Shown one piece after another: positions 44,067-53,058 of a stretch of 64,000 bases of DNA. Both the position numbers and the translations under genes were made by a program. Position 1 is the first letter of the stretch. Each line of letters opens with the position of its first letter. Source of the DNA: Guptibacillus hwajinpoensis (GTDB lineage: Bacteria > Bacillota > Bacilli > Bacillales > Bacillaceae_O); assembly GCA_016841765.1 (NCBI GenBank), contig JAENYN010000015.1, positions 1-64,000 of the forward strand, written 5' to 3'. A model generated the notes under the pieces. The model made no database searches, was not told the DNA's origin, and was given only the letters and a program-made list of their open reading frames with translations.

Positions 44067-45590
44067 TTACATGGAATGGATAAGAGTTCGCTCTTCAGCC
44101 TGTTCTTTGGCACTAAGATGAAGTGCCTGAGCCGTATAAGAATGAAGCTCCCTGAAAAGCTCGGGGTTGTCCACTAAAGAAACGCCGTAGGACGGAATCA
44201 TTTCCTTTATTTTCGTTTCCCACTCCGCCATTTGCAGCGGGAAGCAATTTTCCAGCACTTCAAGCATGACCTTGACGGCAGTTGAAGCACCCGGAGAGGC
44301 ACCGAGCAGCCCGGCAATTGAACCATCAGCGGAACATACAACTTCCGTGCCAAATTGAAGTGTTCCTTTACCGCCGGCTTCGGTATCTTTGATTACCTGC
44401 ACACGCTGTCCTGCTACGACGATATTCCAATCCTCGGACTTCGCGTCAGGAACAAACTCCCGTAATTCTTCCATGCGTTTTTCCTTCGACAACAAGACTT
44501 GCTGAATCAAGTATTTTGTCAATGGCATTTCTTTTACCCCTGCCATCAGCATTGTCATCACGTTATTCGGTTTAATGGACCCGAGCAAGTCAAGATTCGA
44601 ACCCGACTTCAGGAACTTCGGAGAGAAACCTGCAAACGGCCCGAACAGCAATGTTTTTTTGTTATCGATATATCTCGTATCAAGATGCGGCACAGACATC
44701 GGAGGAGCACCAACCTTGGCCTTCCCGTAAACTTTTGCTTGATGCTTCGCGACAACTTTCGGATCGTTGCATACCATGAACATTCCGCTCACCGGGAATC
44801 CGCCAATATGCTTGGACTCCGGAATACCGGTTTTTTGGAGTAACGGCAGACTTCCGCCCCCGGCACCGATAAAAACGAATTTTGCTGTATGGGTTTCGGT
44901 GGTGCCGCTCTCGATATCCTCCACTTTCACTTCCCATAAATCATCGCTTGTCCGCTTTATATCTTTGACACTATGATTATAGTTAATGTCGACCTTTTCA
45001 GCTTCTAAGTGATCGAATAACTTTCGTGTTAACGCACCGAAGTTGACATCGGTTCCGGAATCGATTTTCGTTGCTGCTATCGGCTCATCCGAAGTACGGC
45101 CCTCCATCATAAGGGGAAGCCATTCCTTCAGTTTTTCAGGATTATCGGAAAACTCCATCCCTTCAAACAACGGATTGTTTGACAGCGCTTTATACCTTTT
45201 GTTCAAAAACGCTACATTGTCTTCACCCTGTACAAAACTGACATGGGGCAGCGGCCTGATGAATTTCTGCGGATTTTGAATCAAGCCTCTGCTGACAAGG
45301 TAAGACCAAAACTGCCTTGATAGCTGAAAGTGTTGGTTCACTCTTATTGCTTTGCTGATATCAATCGTTCCGTCAGACTTTTCGGGTGTATAGTTAAGCT
45401 CGCACAGTGCGGAATGGCCGGTACCGGCATTGTTCCATTCATTGGAACTCTCTTCTGCCGCGTTTGGCAGTTTCTCAAATACTTTGATTTTCCATTCCGG
45501 TGCTACTTCTTTCAATAACGATCCCAATGTCGCACTCATAATTCCGGCGCCAATTAAGATAACGTCTGTTTCTTTTTGCACACTGCTCAT
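44067..45590 (-). CDS. mqo: Malate:quinone oxidoreductase
   Basis: A membrane-associated FAD enzyme of 507 residues that oxidises malate to oxaloacetate and reduces the quinone pool. The N-terminal dinucleotide fold is [49 protein letters not shown] and [21 protein letters not shown] are characteristic, as is [17 protein letters not shown] near the C terminus. Family starts fit ATG 45590 (MSSVQKETD); an ATG at 45599 is also possible and the frame opens further up. Convergent with the aldolase gene. The 45591-46008 gap is AT-rich and holds no further gene. Confidence 0.93.
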   Translation of the reverse strand: MSSVQKETDVILIGAGIMSATLGSLLKEVAPEWKIKVFEKLPNAAEESSNEWNNAGTGHSALCELNYTPEKSDGTIDISKAIRVNQHFQLSRQFWSYLVSRGLIQNPQKFIRPLPHVSFVQGEDNVAFLNKRYKALSNNPLFEGMEFSDNPEKLKEWLPLMMEGRTSDEPIAATKIDSGTDVNFGALTRKLFDHLEAEKVDINYNHSVKDIKRTSDDLWEVKVEDIESGTTETHTAKFVFIGAGGGSLPLLQKTGIPESKHIGGFPVSGMFMVCNDPKVVAKHQAKVYGKAKVGAPPMSVPHLDTRYIDNKKTLLFGPFAGFSPKFLKSGSNLDLLGSIKPNNVMTMLMAGVKEMPLTKYLIQQVLLSKEKRMEELREFVPDAKSEDWNIVVAGQRVQVIKDTEAGGKGTLQFGTEVVCSADGSIAGLLGASPGASTAVKVMLEVLENCFPLQMAEWETKIKEMIPSYGVSLVDNPELFRELHSYTAQALHLSAKEQAEERTLIHSM

Positions 45591-46008
45591 AATAACCATC
45601 CTTATCACCTGGAATTTTAAGAAAGAGCGGTCATTTCTATTTTTCCTCAAAAAAAGCAAAGGGAAACCAGGGAACATACTTTTATTGTTTTTTCACGGTC
45701 GATAGAATGTATAGGTTTTCACATCTTCTATTATCGTACATTTTTAAACTATTTTAAAGTGGTAAATAGTGAAAACATGTACAAAGTGGGCGAAACACAA
45801 AAAAGAATTGGTTTTTTTCACCCTTTTTCATCAAACGGCTACAGTTAGCTCAATATAAGCATTTAGTATCACAAATATTTATTGTGCCCGTCCTTTTCAC
45901 TCTTAAAAGTAGTCTTTTTCCCTGATTTAGAATGTTTCTGCCGCTTAGAAAATAATTTTTGTTATTATTCTATATGATTACCAAACTTAGGAAAGGGGAT
46001 TTGTCAGC

Positions 46009-46827
46009 ATGAGGGAGAGAGTAATATATCCATTTTTAGCTATTTTTTTAAGTTTTTCATTAGGAGCTTGCTCGGAAAAAACGACAGTAACACCTGATAA
46101 AAATGAAAATGAAGGAAAAGAGACTCATAGTACACAAACTGCACATTGGTCCTATGAAGGTGAATCAGGACCTGAACATTGGGGCGAATTGGACGAAGCG
46201 AATATAGCATGTGTCAACGGAAGTGAACAATCTCCAATTAACATTGAATTCTCAAAGGTAATAACTGATAAAAAAACGGAAAACATCGATATTCAATATG
46301 AGCCTACACCTTTTACACTTGTAAATAACGGCCATACAGTCCAGGCTAATGCCACAACACAAAACAACAGTATATTAATTGAAGGAAACAAGTATGATCT
46401 CGCTCAATTTCATTTCCATACTCCGAGTGAACATCAATTTAATGGTCAAAATTATAATATGGAGCTGCACCTAGTACATAAAAACAAAAATGGAAAGATT
46501 GCCGTCCTCGGAGTAATGATACAAGAAGGTAAAAAAAATGAAAAACTTGCACCGATTTGGGATGTATTGCCAAAGAAAAAAACAGGAGAAGATATTTCTG
46601 TCAAACAACCGATCGATTTACAGGATATACTTCCTCAAGAACAAACATCTTTTCATTACAATGGATCGTTAACTACTCCTCCTTGTACGGAACAAGTGGA
46701 ATGGGTCGTATTTAAGCAACCGATTGAAATGTCGAAAGAACAAATCAAGCTTTTCCAGCAAGTCTTTCCCGACAACCATCGTCCTGTTCAGTCTTTGAAT
46801 GAACGTGAGGTATATGAAACAAAATAG
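46009..46827 (+). CDS. Alpha-type carbonic anhydrase, lipoprotein
   Basis: A 272-residue secreted zinc enzyme for CO2 hydration. The lipobox LGAC puts the lipid on Cys21, so it is anchored outside the membrane. The alpha-CA core starts at HWSYEGESGPEHW; zinc ligands are His135, His137 (FHFHTPSEH) and His154 (ELHLVH). Cys68 and the Cys of TTPPCTE can form the usual disulfide. The linker (22-45) is Lys/Glu-rich. Base composition is visibly more AT-rich than that of most neighbours and codons favour A/T ends, suggesting a recent arrival. A dispersed repeat lies directly downstream. Confidence 0.92.
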   Translation: MRERVIYPFLAIFLSFSLGACSEKTTVTPDKNENEGKETHSTQTAHWSYEGESGPEHWGELDEANIACVNGSEQSPINIEFSKVITDKKTENIDIQYEPTPFTLVNNGHTVQANATTQNNSILIEGNKYDLAQFHFHTPSEHQFNGQNYNMELHLVHKNKNGKIAVLGVMIQEGKKNEKLAPIWDVLPKKKTGEDISVKQPIDLQDILPQEQTSFHYNGSLTTPPCTEQVEWVVFKQPIEMSKEQIKLFQQVFPDNHRPVQSLNEREVYETK

Positions 46828-46848
46828 TGAATGTTCTTATTTCTAGAT

Positions 46849-47332
46849 GAGGTTGGGACATAACGAAATAAGTTATGCTCAGAGACCAACAATATCTATT
46901 CAACGTCATACTGTTTACGAATAATTAGTTAAGCTAAAAAAACAAGTTCGTTCCATTACACGGAGGACTCTCGCTTTCACCATAGGCACAAGTGCGACAT
47001 CTGTTCCTGCTTCCCTCCGGTCGCACTCACAGTGTCTTCTTTGCCACGGGGAGGAAGCTGAGCCTCCTCGGCTGCGCCTGCGGGGTCTCAGCCTTTCCTC
47101 TATTTCCCGTTGGACTTTGAAAAAGCTTCTTTGAAATAACACCGCACGAAGAAAATTTATTTTCGAGGAGTCGAGTGTCCTCCGCTCCATTCCACTAGTG
47201 TTGAAAAACAGGATGCAACACCAAAAGATTTATTGCATAAATAAAGACCCGAACGGTCAGGCGAAAGATTCATTGAAATCTTACCTGATCGTTCGGGTTT
47301 ATCATTGGCTGAAATACTTATGTCCCAGCCTT
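46849..47332 (-). repeat. Dispersed MITE-like element, full length (copy C)
   Basis: 484 bp in opposite orientation to copy B, starting GAGGTTGGGACATAA and ending TTATGTCCCAGCCTT. The long hairpin (GACCCGAACGGTCAGG at 47246, CCTGATCGTTCGGGTT at 47284) is preserved. It carries an extra block of about 60 bp (46970-47035) missing from copy B; part of that block (a CAGGAAC...CTATGGTGAAAGCGAG segment) recurs at 60550-60596. No open frame of its own. Confidence 0.85.
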
Positions 47333-47763
47333 ATTTTATTGTTTTAAACGAAAAATACCTGTACAATTCTCCTGCCGAGTTAATCCATGGCATCTAAATC
47401 CTTCTGTTATATAAATAAGTTAGGGATTTAACGTTATCGCTCCCTTTCCCCCTGTTCACACTATACCTGCGACTTCACCCCATAAGACGTTCCAACCCTT
47501 TCAATTCTATATACACGGTAAAGCAAGTATATTCCTATCAATTTATATTTTTGCATAACTTTTTTGAGTTCATAAACTTCTTCCTTTACCTTGTTGGCAG
47601 GTTGTCATACACCAGGCAAAGAATGAAAACTGAACTAAATTTCGACTTTTCATGGTTCATCAGTCCAAGACATTTACACTTGAACCCAATGACACAGAGG
47701 AAGGTTCTTCTTTTTCAAGGTTCAAAAGTCAAAATGCCGCCTTGTCTTCAACTTTTTTTGCCT

Positions 47764-48243
47764 CTATTTATGATACGGTTCCCCACGATTAATCCGAAAT
47801 GCCCGATAAACCTGCTCCACCAGCACCAGCCGCATCAGCTGGTGTGGAAACGTCATCTTCGAGAACGACATCGAACTATCCGCCCGCTTCATCACTTCAT
47901 CACTGAGTCCGAGGGATCCGCCGATCACAAAAGCGACTTTGCTTTTGCCGTACGTCGCAAGATTATCGAGGGTTTTTGCGAATTGTTCGCTTGTTTCCTG
48001 TTTTCCTTCTATCGCAAGGGCGATGACGTGGCTGTCTGGGGAAATTTTTTGGAGGATGCGTTCGCCTTCTTTTTGTTTTACCTGCTGCATTTCCGCCTCG
48101 CTCAAATTTTCAGGTGCTTTTTCATCAGGCACCTCGATGATCTCGATTTTGGCGTAAGGCTGCAGCCGCTTTACGTACTCCTGGATACCCTGCTTCAAAT
48201 ATTTTTCTTTCAGCTTGCCAACCGTAATAATTGAGATATTCAC
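47764..48243 (-). CDS. rlmH: 23S rRNA (pseudouridine1915-N3)-methyltransferase
   Basis: A 159-residue SPOUT methyltransferase that methylates pseudouridine 1915 of 23S rRNA. Conserved parts are [21 protein letters not shown] at the N terminus, a central [10 protein letters not shown] and the knot region [12 protein letters not shown] with [20 protein letters not shown] at the end. GTG 48243 follows AAGGGG; the frame opens seven codons earlier. It closes the wal/htrA block as in other Bacilli. A DnaA-box cluster lies upstream. The 47333-47763 stretch holds no gene that I can support. Confidence 0.95.
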   Translation of the reverse strand: MNISIITVGKLKEKYLKQGIQEYVKRLQPYAKIEIIEVPDEKAPENLSEAEMQQVKQKEGERILQKISPDSHVIALAIEGKQETSEQFAKTLDNLATYGKSKVAFVIGGSLGLSDEVMKRADSSMSFSKMTFPHQLMRLVLVEQVYRAFRINRGEPYHK

Positions 48244-48267
48244 ACTTATCCCCTTCCTACGCACAGT

Positions 48268-48525
48268 TTATCCACAGTTTTTATCCACATATGCACAATT
48301 TCTGTCCACATGTGGTATAGGATCATCCGTTCGATACCATATACAATGCGGGGTTCGAGCAAAATTCACAGGTTGTGGATAACTTCTTCTCTTCATCTAA
48401 TTTGTTGAACTCGGGTGGTGTGTCCGCCACATCCAGTGCGCCTTCGAGTGCTCTGTCCACATGATCGTTGCAGCAATATATCACCATGTTTCTGGTTGCT
48501 CCTTTCATTTCTTTGTTGTGGATAT
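48268..48525. other. DnaA-box cluster
   Basis: Three perfect DnaA boxes: TTATCCACA at 48268-48276 and 48281-48289 and its complement TGTGGATAA at 48374-48382; plus TGTGGATAT at 48517-48525 and looser relatives near 48303 and 48453. The cluster spans the start region of rlmH and the small CxxH gene. B. subtilis has a DnaA-binding cluster at the orthologous place (yydA). Confidence 0.85.
48323..48487 (-). CDS. CxxH/CxxC small protein
   Basis: A 54-residue protein of the CxxH/CxxC family found beside rlmH in many Bacilli. Starts MVIYCCNDHVDRALEG (CxxH) and ends with CEFCSNPALYMVSNG (CxxC), so one metal, probably zinc, is likely bound. Role unknown. ATG 48487 is chosen because the family starts here (AAAGGAG 11 nt before); the frame opens seven codons earlier. 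Two DnaA boxes flank and one overlaps the gene. Confidence 0.82.
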   Translation of the reverse strand: MVIYCCNDHVDRALEGALDVADTPPEFNKLDEEKKLSTTCEFCSNPALYMVSNG

Positions 48526-48593
48526 TCTTCTTCCAATCTCTCCATATGCATTTTACCCGTTTTATTCACAGTTCATCAACTTCTCTTCGCGTG

Positions 48594-48637
48594 CCCAAAA
48601 GTTAAGCCTCCCATTTATGATATGGAAGGCTTAACTC
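48594..48637 (-). terminator. Terminator after htrA
   Basis: GTTAAGCCTTCCAT/ATGGGAGGCTTAAC stem, one G-T pair, then CTTTT on the minus strand. Confidence 0.75.
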
Positions 48638-48644
48638 CTTTTTG

Positions 48645-49883
48645 TTATTGAGCTCTATTCTTATCTTCTGCCAGTGTCATTTCTGTTGTCTGTTTCTTGC
48701 CGTTCCGATAGAACGTAACCTCTAAATTCTCACCGATTTGCTTATCTTGATATAGATATTGGCGCAGGTCCAGCACATTTTCAACCGGTTCACCATCAAG
48801 CTCGGTAATGACATCCAGCTCCTGAAGACCTGCTTTACCTGCCGGTGAAAGCGGTATGACGCCTTCCACAAATACGCCGGAGTGGATATCTTCAGGAAGC
48901 TTCAATGTTTCCTGCCAGTGATATTTCGGCACTTCGCTGAGTGAACGGATGCTGACACCCATATATGGACGTTTCACTTCTCCGTTCTTTTCAAGCTGTT
49001 CGATAATCGGAATGACGGTGGAAGTCGGAATGGCAAGGCCGATCCCTTCAACAGCTTGCTGGGCAATTTTCATCGAATTGATCCCGATAACCTGGCCGTT
49101 GATATTGACAAGGGCACCGCCGCTGTTACCCGGGTTGATCGCCGCATCGGTCTGGATGACTTCTGCTTGCCAGTCCTGGGTCCCGTCCCCGTTCAAATCG
49201 ACTGGAATCGTGCGCTCCAGGCCGCTGATGATCCCTTTGGAAACAGAGCCGGAAAAACGCAGGCCAAGCGGATTGCCGATGGCCAGGGCCGGTTCGCCCG
49301 GTTTCAGGTTGTCAGAATCACCGAATTCCGCAACCTTTTCAACATGTTTCGCATCCATTTTCAATACGGCAAGATCCGTGAAAATGTCGGTTCCAACGAG
49401 TTCAGCCGGAACCTTTGTGCCGTCGGCAAGGCTGACTTCAATCTGATTGGCGCCCTGGACGACATGATTATTTGTGACGACATATGCTTCGCCGTTTTCT
49501 TTTTTATAAATGACACCGGAGCCAGTACCTGCTTCCTGTGTCTCGCCGCCTTCCTGCTGCGACCAGAAATCGGCTTGCTGCAAGTTTACAACACCGACCA
49601 CTGCTTCTGACACTTTATCAACCGCTTCAGTAACAGCAGTGTTCACGTCAACATTTACGGTCTGAGTCTTCGAAGGCATCTCCTCATTACCGTTTTCCTC
49701 ACTGCTGCCGACTATCGGTTCACCCGGTTCGCCTGAGGCTCCGGGTACAATCCCTGATTCAAGCAGAAAAGGCAGGGAAAACAGAACGATAAGGGCACCG
49801 ATGATGACACCGAATAGTCCTTTGAACCACCCGCCGCGCCGTCTGTTTCTGCGGTTTTCGTACTCATCATCATAATATCCCAT
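48645..49883 (-). CDS. HtrA/DegP-like membrane serine protease
   Basis: A 412-residue trypsin-type protease anchored by one helix (about 24-42). The catalytic triad is His140 (TNNHVV), Asp170 (FTDLAVL) and Ser254 (NPGNSGGAL); a PDZ domain follows (about 305-400, GVFVEGVIPLSPAGKAGLQ). It should degrade or refold damaged proteins at the outer membrane face. The position after walJ is that of YycK/HtrC in B. subtilis. ATG 49883 (MGYYDDEYENRR) is preferred over a start seven codons earlier, since GGTG lies 6 nt before it. Confidence 0.93.
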   Translation of the reverse strand: MGYYDDEYENRRNRRRGGWFKGLFGVIIGALIVLFSLPFLLESGIVPGASGEPGEPIVGSSEENGNEEMPSKTQTVNVDVNTAVTEAVDKVSEAVVGVVNLQQADFWSQQEGGETQEAGTGSGVIYKKENGEAYVVTNNHVVQGANQIEVSLADGTKVPAELVGTDIFTDLAVLKMDAKHVEKVAEFGDSDNLKPGEPALAIGNPLGLRFSGSVSKGIISGLERTIPVDLNGDGTQDWQAEVIQTDAAINPGNSGGALVNINGQVIGINSMKIAQQAVEGIGLAIPTSTVIPIIEQLEKNGEVKRPYMGVSIRSLSEVPKYHWQETLKLPEDIHSGVFVEGVIPLSPAGKAGLQELDVITELDGEPVENVLDLRQYLYQDKQIGENLEVTFYRNGKKQTTEMTLAEDKNRAQ

Positions 49884-50087
49884 TGTAAGCACCAATCCTT
49901 TCATTTATGTGGGAATTATTTTACGAATTGTGCTGGATCTTGCGAGGGCGGCTTTTCCCGGCCCTCATTGATGATTATAAATGGCAAATGTATCAAAATG
50001 ATGTCAAAACCCGTACAAAGTTCTTCTTTACTTTTCCCTTTTCTTTTCATAATAAAAATGTTTTTTACAATTCAGGGACAATTGCTG

Positions 50088-50882
50088 TTACAGTGTAATG
50101 ATATCGGTCGGCTCCTGCGGATCAGTATCATACAGGCTGAATTGTTCACCAACGGCAAAGCCTTTTTGTTCAAGCGTCTGGGCAACCGACATTCGGGCAA
50201 GATCTTTAATATTGTTATCTTTACTTAAATGGGCCAAATAAATACGTTTTGTCTTATCCCCGATGATATCAGCGAGGGCCAGGGCAGCATCTTCGTTGGA
50301 AACGTGCCCGACATCGCTTAATATTCTTCGCTTCACATTCCATGGATAACGGCCCATCCTCAACATGTCGACATCATGGTTGGCTTCAAACACAATCATA
50401 TCCGAATCACGGAGCGTCCCTTTAATCCGGTCGCTTACATAGCCGGTATCGGTGGCAAGGGCGACTTTCTGCCCTTCATGATGAAAAACGTAAAACATCG
50501 GTTCAGCGGCATCATGGGACACGCCGAACGATTCCACATCAAGATCACCGAACGTTTTCACCTTCTCCATATCAAAGACGAATTTCTGGCCGGTGTCGAC
50601 TTTGCCGATCATGCTGTCCATCGCCTGCCATGTTTTTTCATTGGCGTAGATCGGCAGCTTGTAGCGCCGGGCAAGAATGCCGAGCCCTTTGATATGATCG
50701 CTGTGTTCGTGCGTCACGAGAATGCCGTCAAGCTCTTCAGGATTGATTTGCCTCATGCGCATCAATTCTTCCATTTTTTTGCCGCTCAAGCCGGCATCGA
50801 CCAGCAGCTTCTGTTTGCCGGTACCGATGTAAAATGCATTGCCGGAGCTGCCGCTGGCCAGGACACTGAAATGTAAACCCAT
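50088..50882 (-). CDS. walJ: Metallo-beta-lactamase fold hydrolase WalJ (YycJ)
   Basis: A 264-residue MBL-fold protein with the ligand motif [11 protein letters not shown] (residues about 56-66), [19 protein letters not shown], and further His in ANHDVDML and LAHLSKDN. YycJ is a 5'-3' exonuclease-type enzyme linked to DNA replication and repair or cell-division coordination. It is the last gene of the walRKHIJ block; about 200 bp separate it from htrA. Confidence 0.92.
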   Translation of the reverse strand: MGLHFSVLASGSSGNAFYIGTGKQKLLVDAGLSGKKMEELMRMRQINPEELDGILVTHEHSDHIKGLGILARRYKLPIYANEKTWQAMDSMIGKVDTGQKFVFDMEKVKTFGDLDVESFGVSHDAAEPMFYVFHHEGQKVALATDTGYVSDRIKGTLRDSDMIVFEANHDVDMLRMGRYPWNVKRRILSDVGHVSNEDAALALADIIGDKTKRIYLAHLSKDNNIKDLARMSVAQTLEQKGFAVGEQFSLYDTDPQEPTDIITL

Positions 50883-50897
50883 ATATACTTCACTCCA

Positions 50898-51704
50898 CTA
50901 TTGATAAACTTGTTCCAAAAACTCTTCGGCTTTCACTTCAATGACTTGCCCTTCAACCGCATTGACAAAAAAGCTCTTCCCTTCTTTAAGCTTTATATGC
51001 CAGGTCGGGGCCACCACCTGGCCTCCTCCGGAAAGAGGGACAAGCGTGTAATAGCCCATCGTGATCGATGTGATTTCGCTGCCTGAAGGCAGCATGTATT
51101 TCCGATAGAGATTTTCAATGGCCTTAATGGCCGGCAGGATGCTCTGTTCATCCACGTCCATTTCTTCAAGGTCGACCAGGTAGGTCTGGTAGTAACGGGT
51201 GACTTCGTTTTCGTCATTCAATTCCATCAGGACCATCCCGTTTTTATTAAAATAAATCGGGCTGTTTTTGTAGGTCTGAAAAAACATAAGGACATTATTC
51301 GATTCATCATAGCCCCAATACGTATAATCCTCACCGTTCAGCACAATGTCTTTCAGGATTGACTGCGCTTCATCATCTGTCACTTCTTCAGATAACTTTT
51401 CCGGTTCCTCAAGGGTGGAGATAATCATCGTTTCATTGCGTATGTTGATATTCTGGCCGTCAAGTTCGGCCAGTTCGTCAGGGGTGAATTTTTTGCTTTT
51501 CCCGCTGATATATTGCTTGATATCACTCTTCTTCGGAATCGCCGGATATGAGATATCCTCCTCTTCCAACTGTTCCTCGATTGTCGATTCTGTAATTTGG
51601 TCCAGCTGCGATTTGTTTATTTTATCAATGAGCTGGAAGGCCAGGAAAACATTCAGGACAAGGAAAGATAATATAAAAATGGTTTTTGTTTTATTCCAAT
51701 CCAA
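50898..51704 (-). CDS. walI: WalK regulatory protein WalI (YycI)
   Basis: A 268-residue bitopic protein: a short cytoplasmic start, one helix (about 8-26, IFILSFLVLNVFLAFQLI) and an outer domain with the YycI fold (SILPAIKAIENLYRKYMLPSGSEI, PTWHIKLKEGKSFFVNAVEGQV). With WalH it restrains the kinase WalK through membrane-helix contacts. The start overlaps the end of walH by 14 bp. Confidence 0.93.
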   Translation of the reverse strand: MDWNKTKTIFILSFLVLNVFLAFQLIDKINKSQLDQITESTIEEQLEEEDISYPAIPKKSDIKQYISGKSKKFTPDELAELDGQNINIRNETMIISTLEEPEKLSEEVTDDEAQSILKDIVLNGEDYTYWGYDESNNVLMFFQTYKNSPIYFNKNGMVLMELNDENEVTRYYQTYLVDLEEMDVDEQSILPAIKAIENLYRKYMLPSGSEITSITMGYYTLVPLSGGGQVVAPTWHIKLKEGKSFFVNAVEGQVIEVKAEEFLEQVYQ

Positions 51705-53058
51705 CTTTTATACCCTCCCCGCCTGACTCCTCGTTCATGGATACCTTCTCCCACTTGCCATTGAAGCGGATGAACCATGCGGGTTTGAAAAGGAGGACTT
51801 CCGGCACTTTATCATCCAGTTCAAAGCCTATTTTGATATCCTCGATCATTTCCGTATCAAAGCCCTGCCTTTTTTCCAACGTTTCGAGCACCTTGTGCCC
51901 GGAAGCCAACGTAATATCAGCTGTTTCATTTTCAAGCGGATCGCCCTGCAAGTATAGAAGCGGCCTCGTATAGCGGTTGACCCCCTCGTTGTTCCATGAC
52001 AGGGTTAATGCCGATGTTTCAATGTACTGATTCTCCCTGACAACCGGAGAGGTGTCGAATACAGGATGATGCGACAGATACAGCCGGAATTCCGCTTCAT
52101 TGCGGAGCGTTGTCCAATCGAATAAATAAAATGTATCCACCCAGCCGGCATGTTCATTTACAAAATCCACACTGTCGAGGACGAGATCGGCAGGATCCTT
52201 TTGCAGGCCTGCAGATGGCACCTGGTTTTGGAACCGCATCAGGCTGTTTTCCTCGAACGTTTCAAGCGCCCGCGTTCCGTCGGTGTATGTCTGTTCCCCG
52301 ATATCTTTTTTATAGTTTTTCACGAGGTTCCGGTTGCTGAACAGCGCTTCACTGAATAGATCAGGGTTCAACTTGTCCGTAAAAAAGGTGTATGATTTCA
52401 AGCGTACATCTTCAGCCGGCAAAAAGAATTCCTTCTGCTCGGAAATGGTGTGCAGGAAATACGGTTTATAGTCCCCTGTCACCTCTGTGAATGTGCTGGT
52501 CAAATACTCGAGATTCAAATTGCTGAGTTTTGCACCGTAAATGTTTTTAGTATCGTAGGAAACGAAAAAGGCTTCCGGCTGGCTGTCTTCCGCAACTGAG
52601 TAATCAATGATTATCCGGTCGAATGCGTAGGATGCCTTCAAATCTGCCGAAAACGTAAAGATTTCCTCAAAAACACCGAGTGGAATCTCAGTAGGAAAAA
52701 TGATTTCCAGCGTATCATTCCGGTCAATTTTTTTATTGAAAACATCCTGATCCGTTATTTCAAGCGGGTACAGCTGGTGGAACGTCCAATTTTGCATTTC
52801 TCGAAACAGTTTATTCACGAGCGATTGATCCTTTAACCCATAGTGACTGCTGCCAGTATTCAGTATGACAGACGAAGGCTTGATCAACTGGCTCGGATAT
52901 CGCTTATCAGCAATGTTCACGTCCTGAAGATATTCGGCATTTGAAACCTTTTCATACTCAGGCTGATACGTCCAAATGCTGTAAGTCAAAATAATACTCA
53001 GGATGACCAAAAGAGTAAGCGCGATTGTCTTCATCGTTTCGAGGTTTTTTCTTGTCAT
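51691..53058 (-). CDS. walH: WalK regulatory protein WalH (YycH)
   Basis: A 455-residue bitopic protein with one N-terminal helix (about 9-28) and a long outer part. It corresponds to YycH, a negative regulator of WalK activity, by position and by segments such as PSSVILNTGSSHYGLKD, SYTFFTDKLNPDLFSEALFSN and LTLSWNNEGVNRYTRPLLYLQ (part). It overlaps walK by 4 bp and walI by 14 bp, so all are coupled. Confidence 0.92.
   Translation of the reverse strand: MTRKNLETMKTIALTLLVILSIILTYSIWTYQPEYEKVSNAEYLQDVNIADKRYPSQLIKPSSVILNTGSSHYGLKDQSLVNKLFREMQNWTFHQLYPLEITDQDVFNKKIDRNDTLEIIFPTEIPLGVFEEIFTFSADLKASYAFDRIIIDYSVAEDSQPEAFFVSYDTKNIYGAKLSNLNLEYLTSTFTEVTGDYKPYFLHTISEQKEFFLPAEDVRLKSYTFFTDKLNPDLFSEALFSNRNLVKNYKKDIGEQTYTDGTRALETFEENSLMRFQNQVPSAGLQKDPADLVLDSVDFVNEHAGWVDTFYLFDWTTLRNEAEFRLYLSHHPVFDTSPVVRENQYIETSALTLSWNNEGVNRYTRPLLYLQGDPLENETADITLASGHKVLETLEKRQGFDTEMIEDIKIGFELDDKVPEVLLFKPAWFIRFNGKWEKVSMNEESGGEGIKVGLE

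Noticed and set aside
47551-48234. A 227-codon open frame on the plus strand over rlmH
   Set aside because: It is antisense to the strongly conserved rlmH, has no ribosome site, and its translation is rich in Phe/Leu/Arg with no family likeness.
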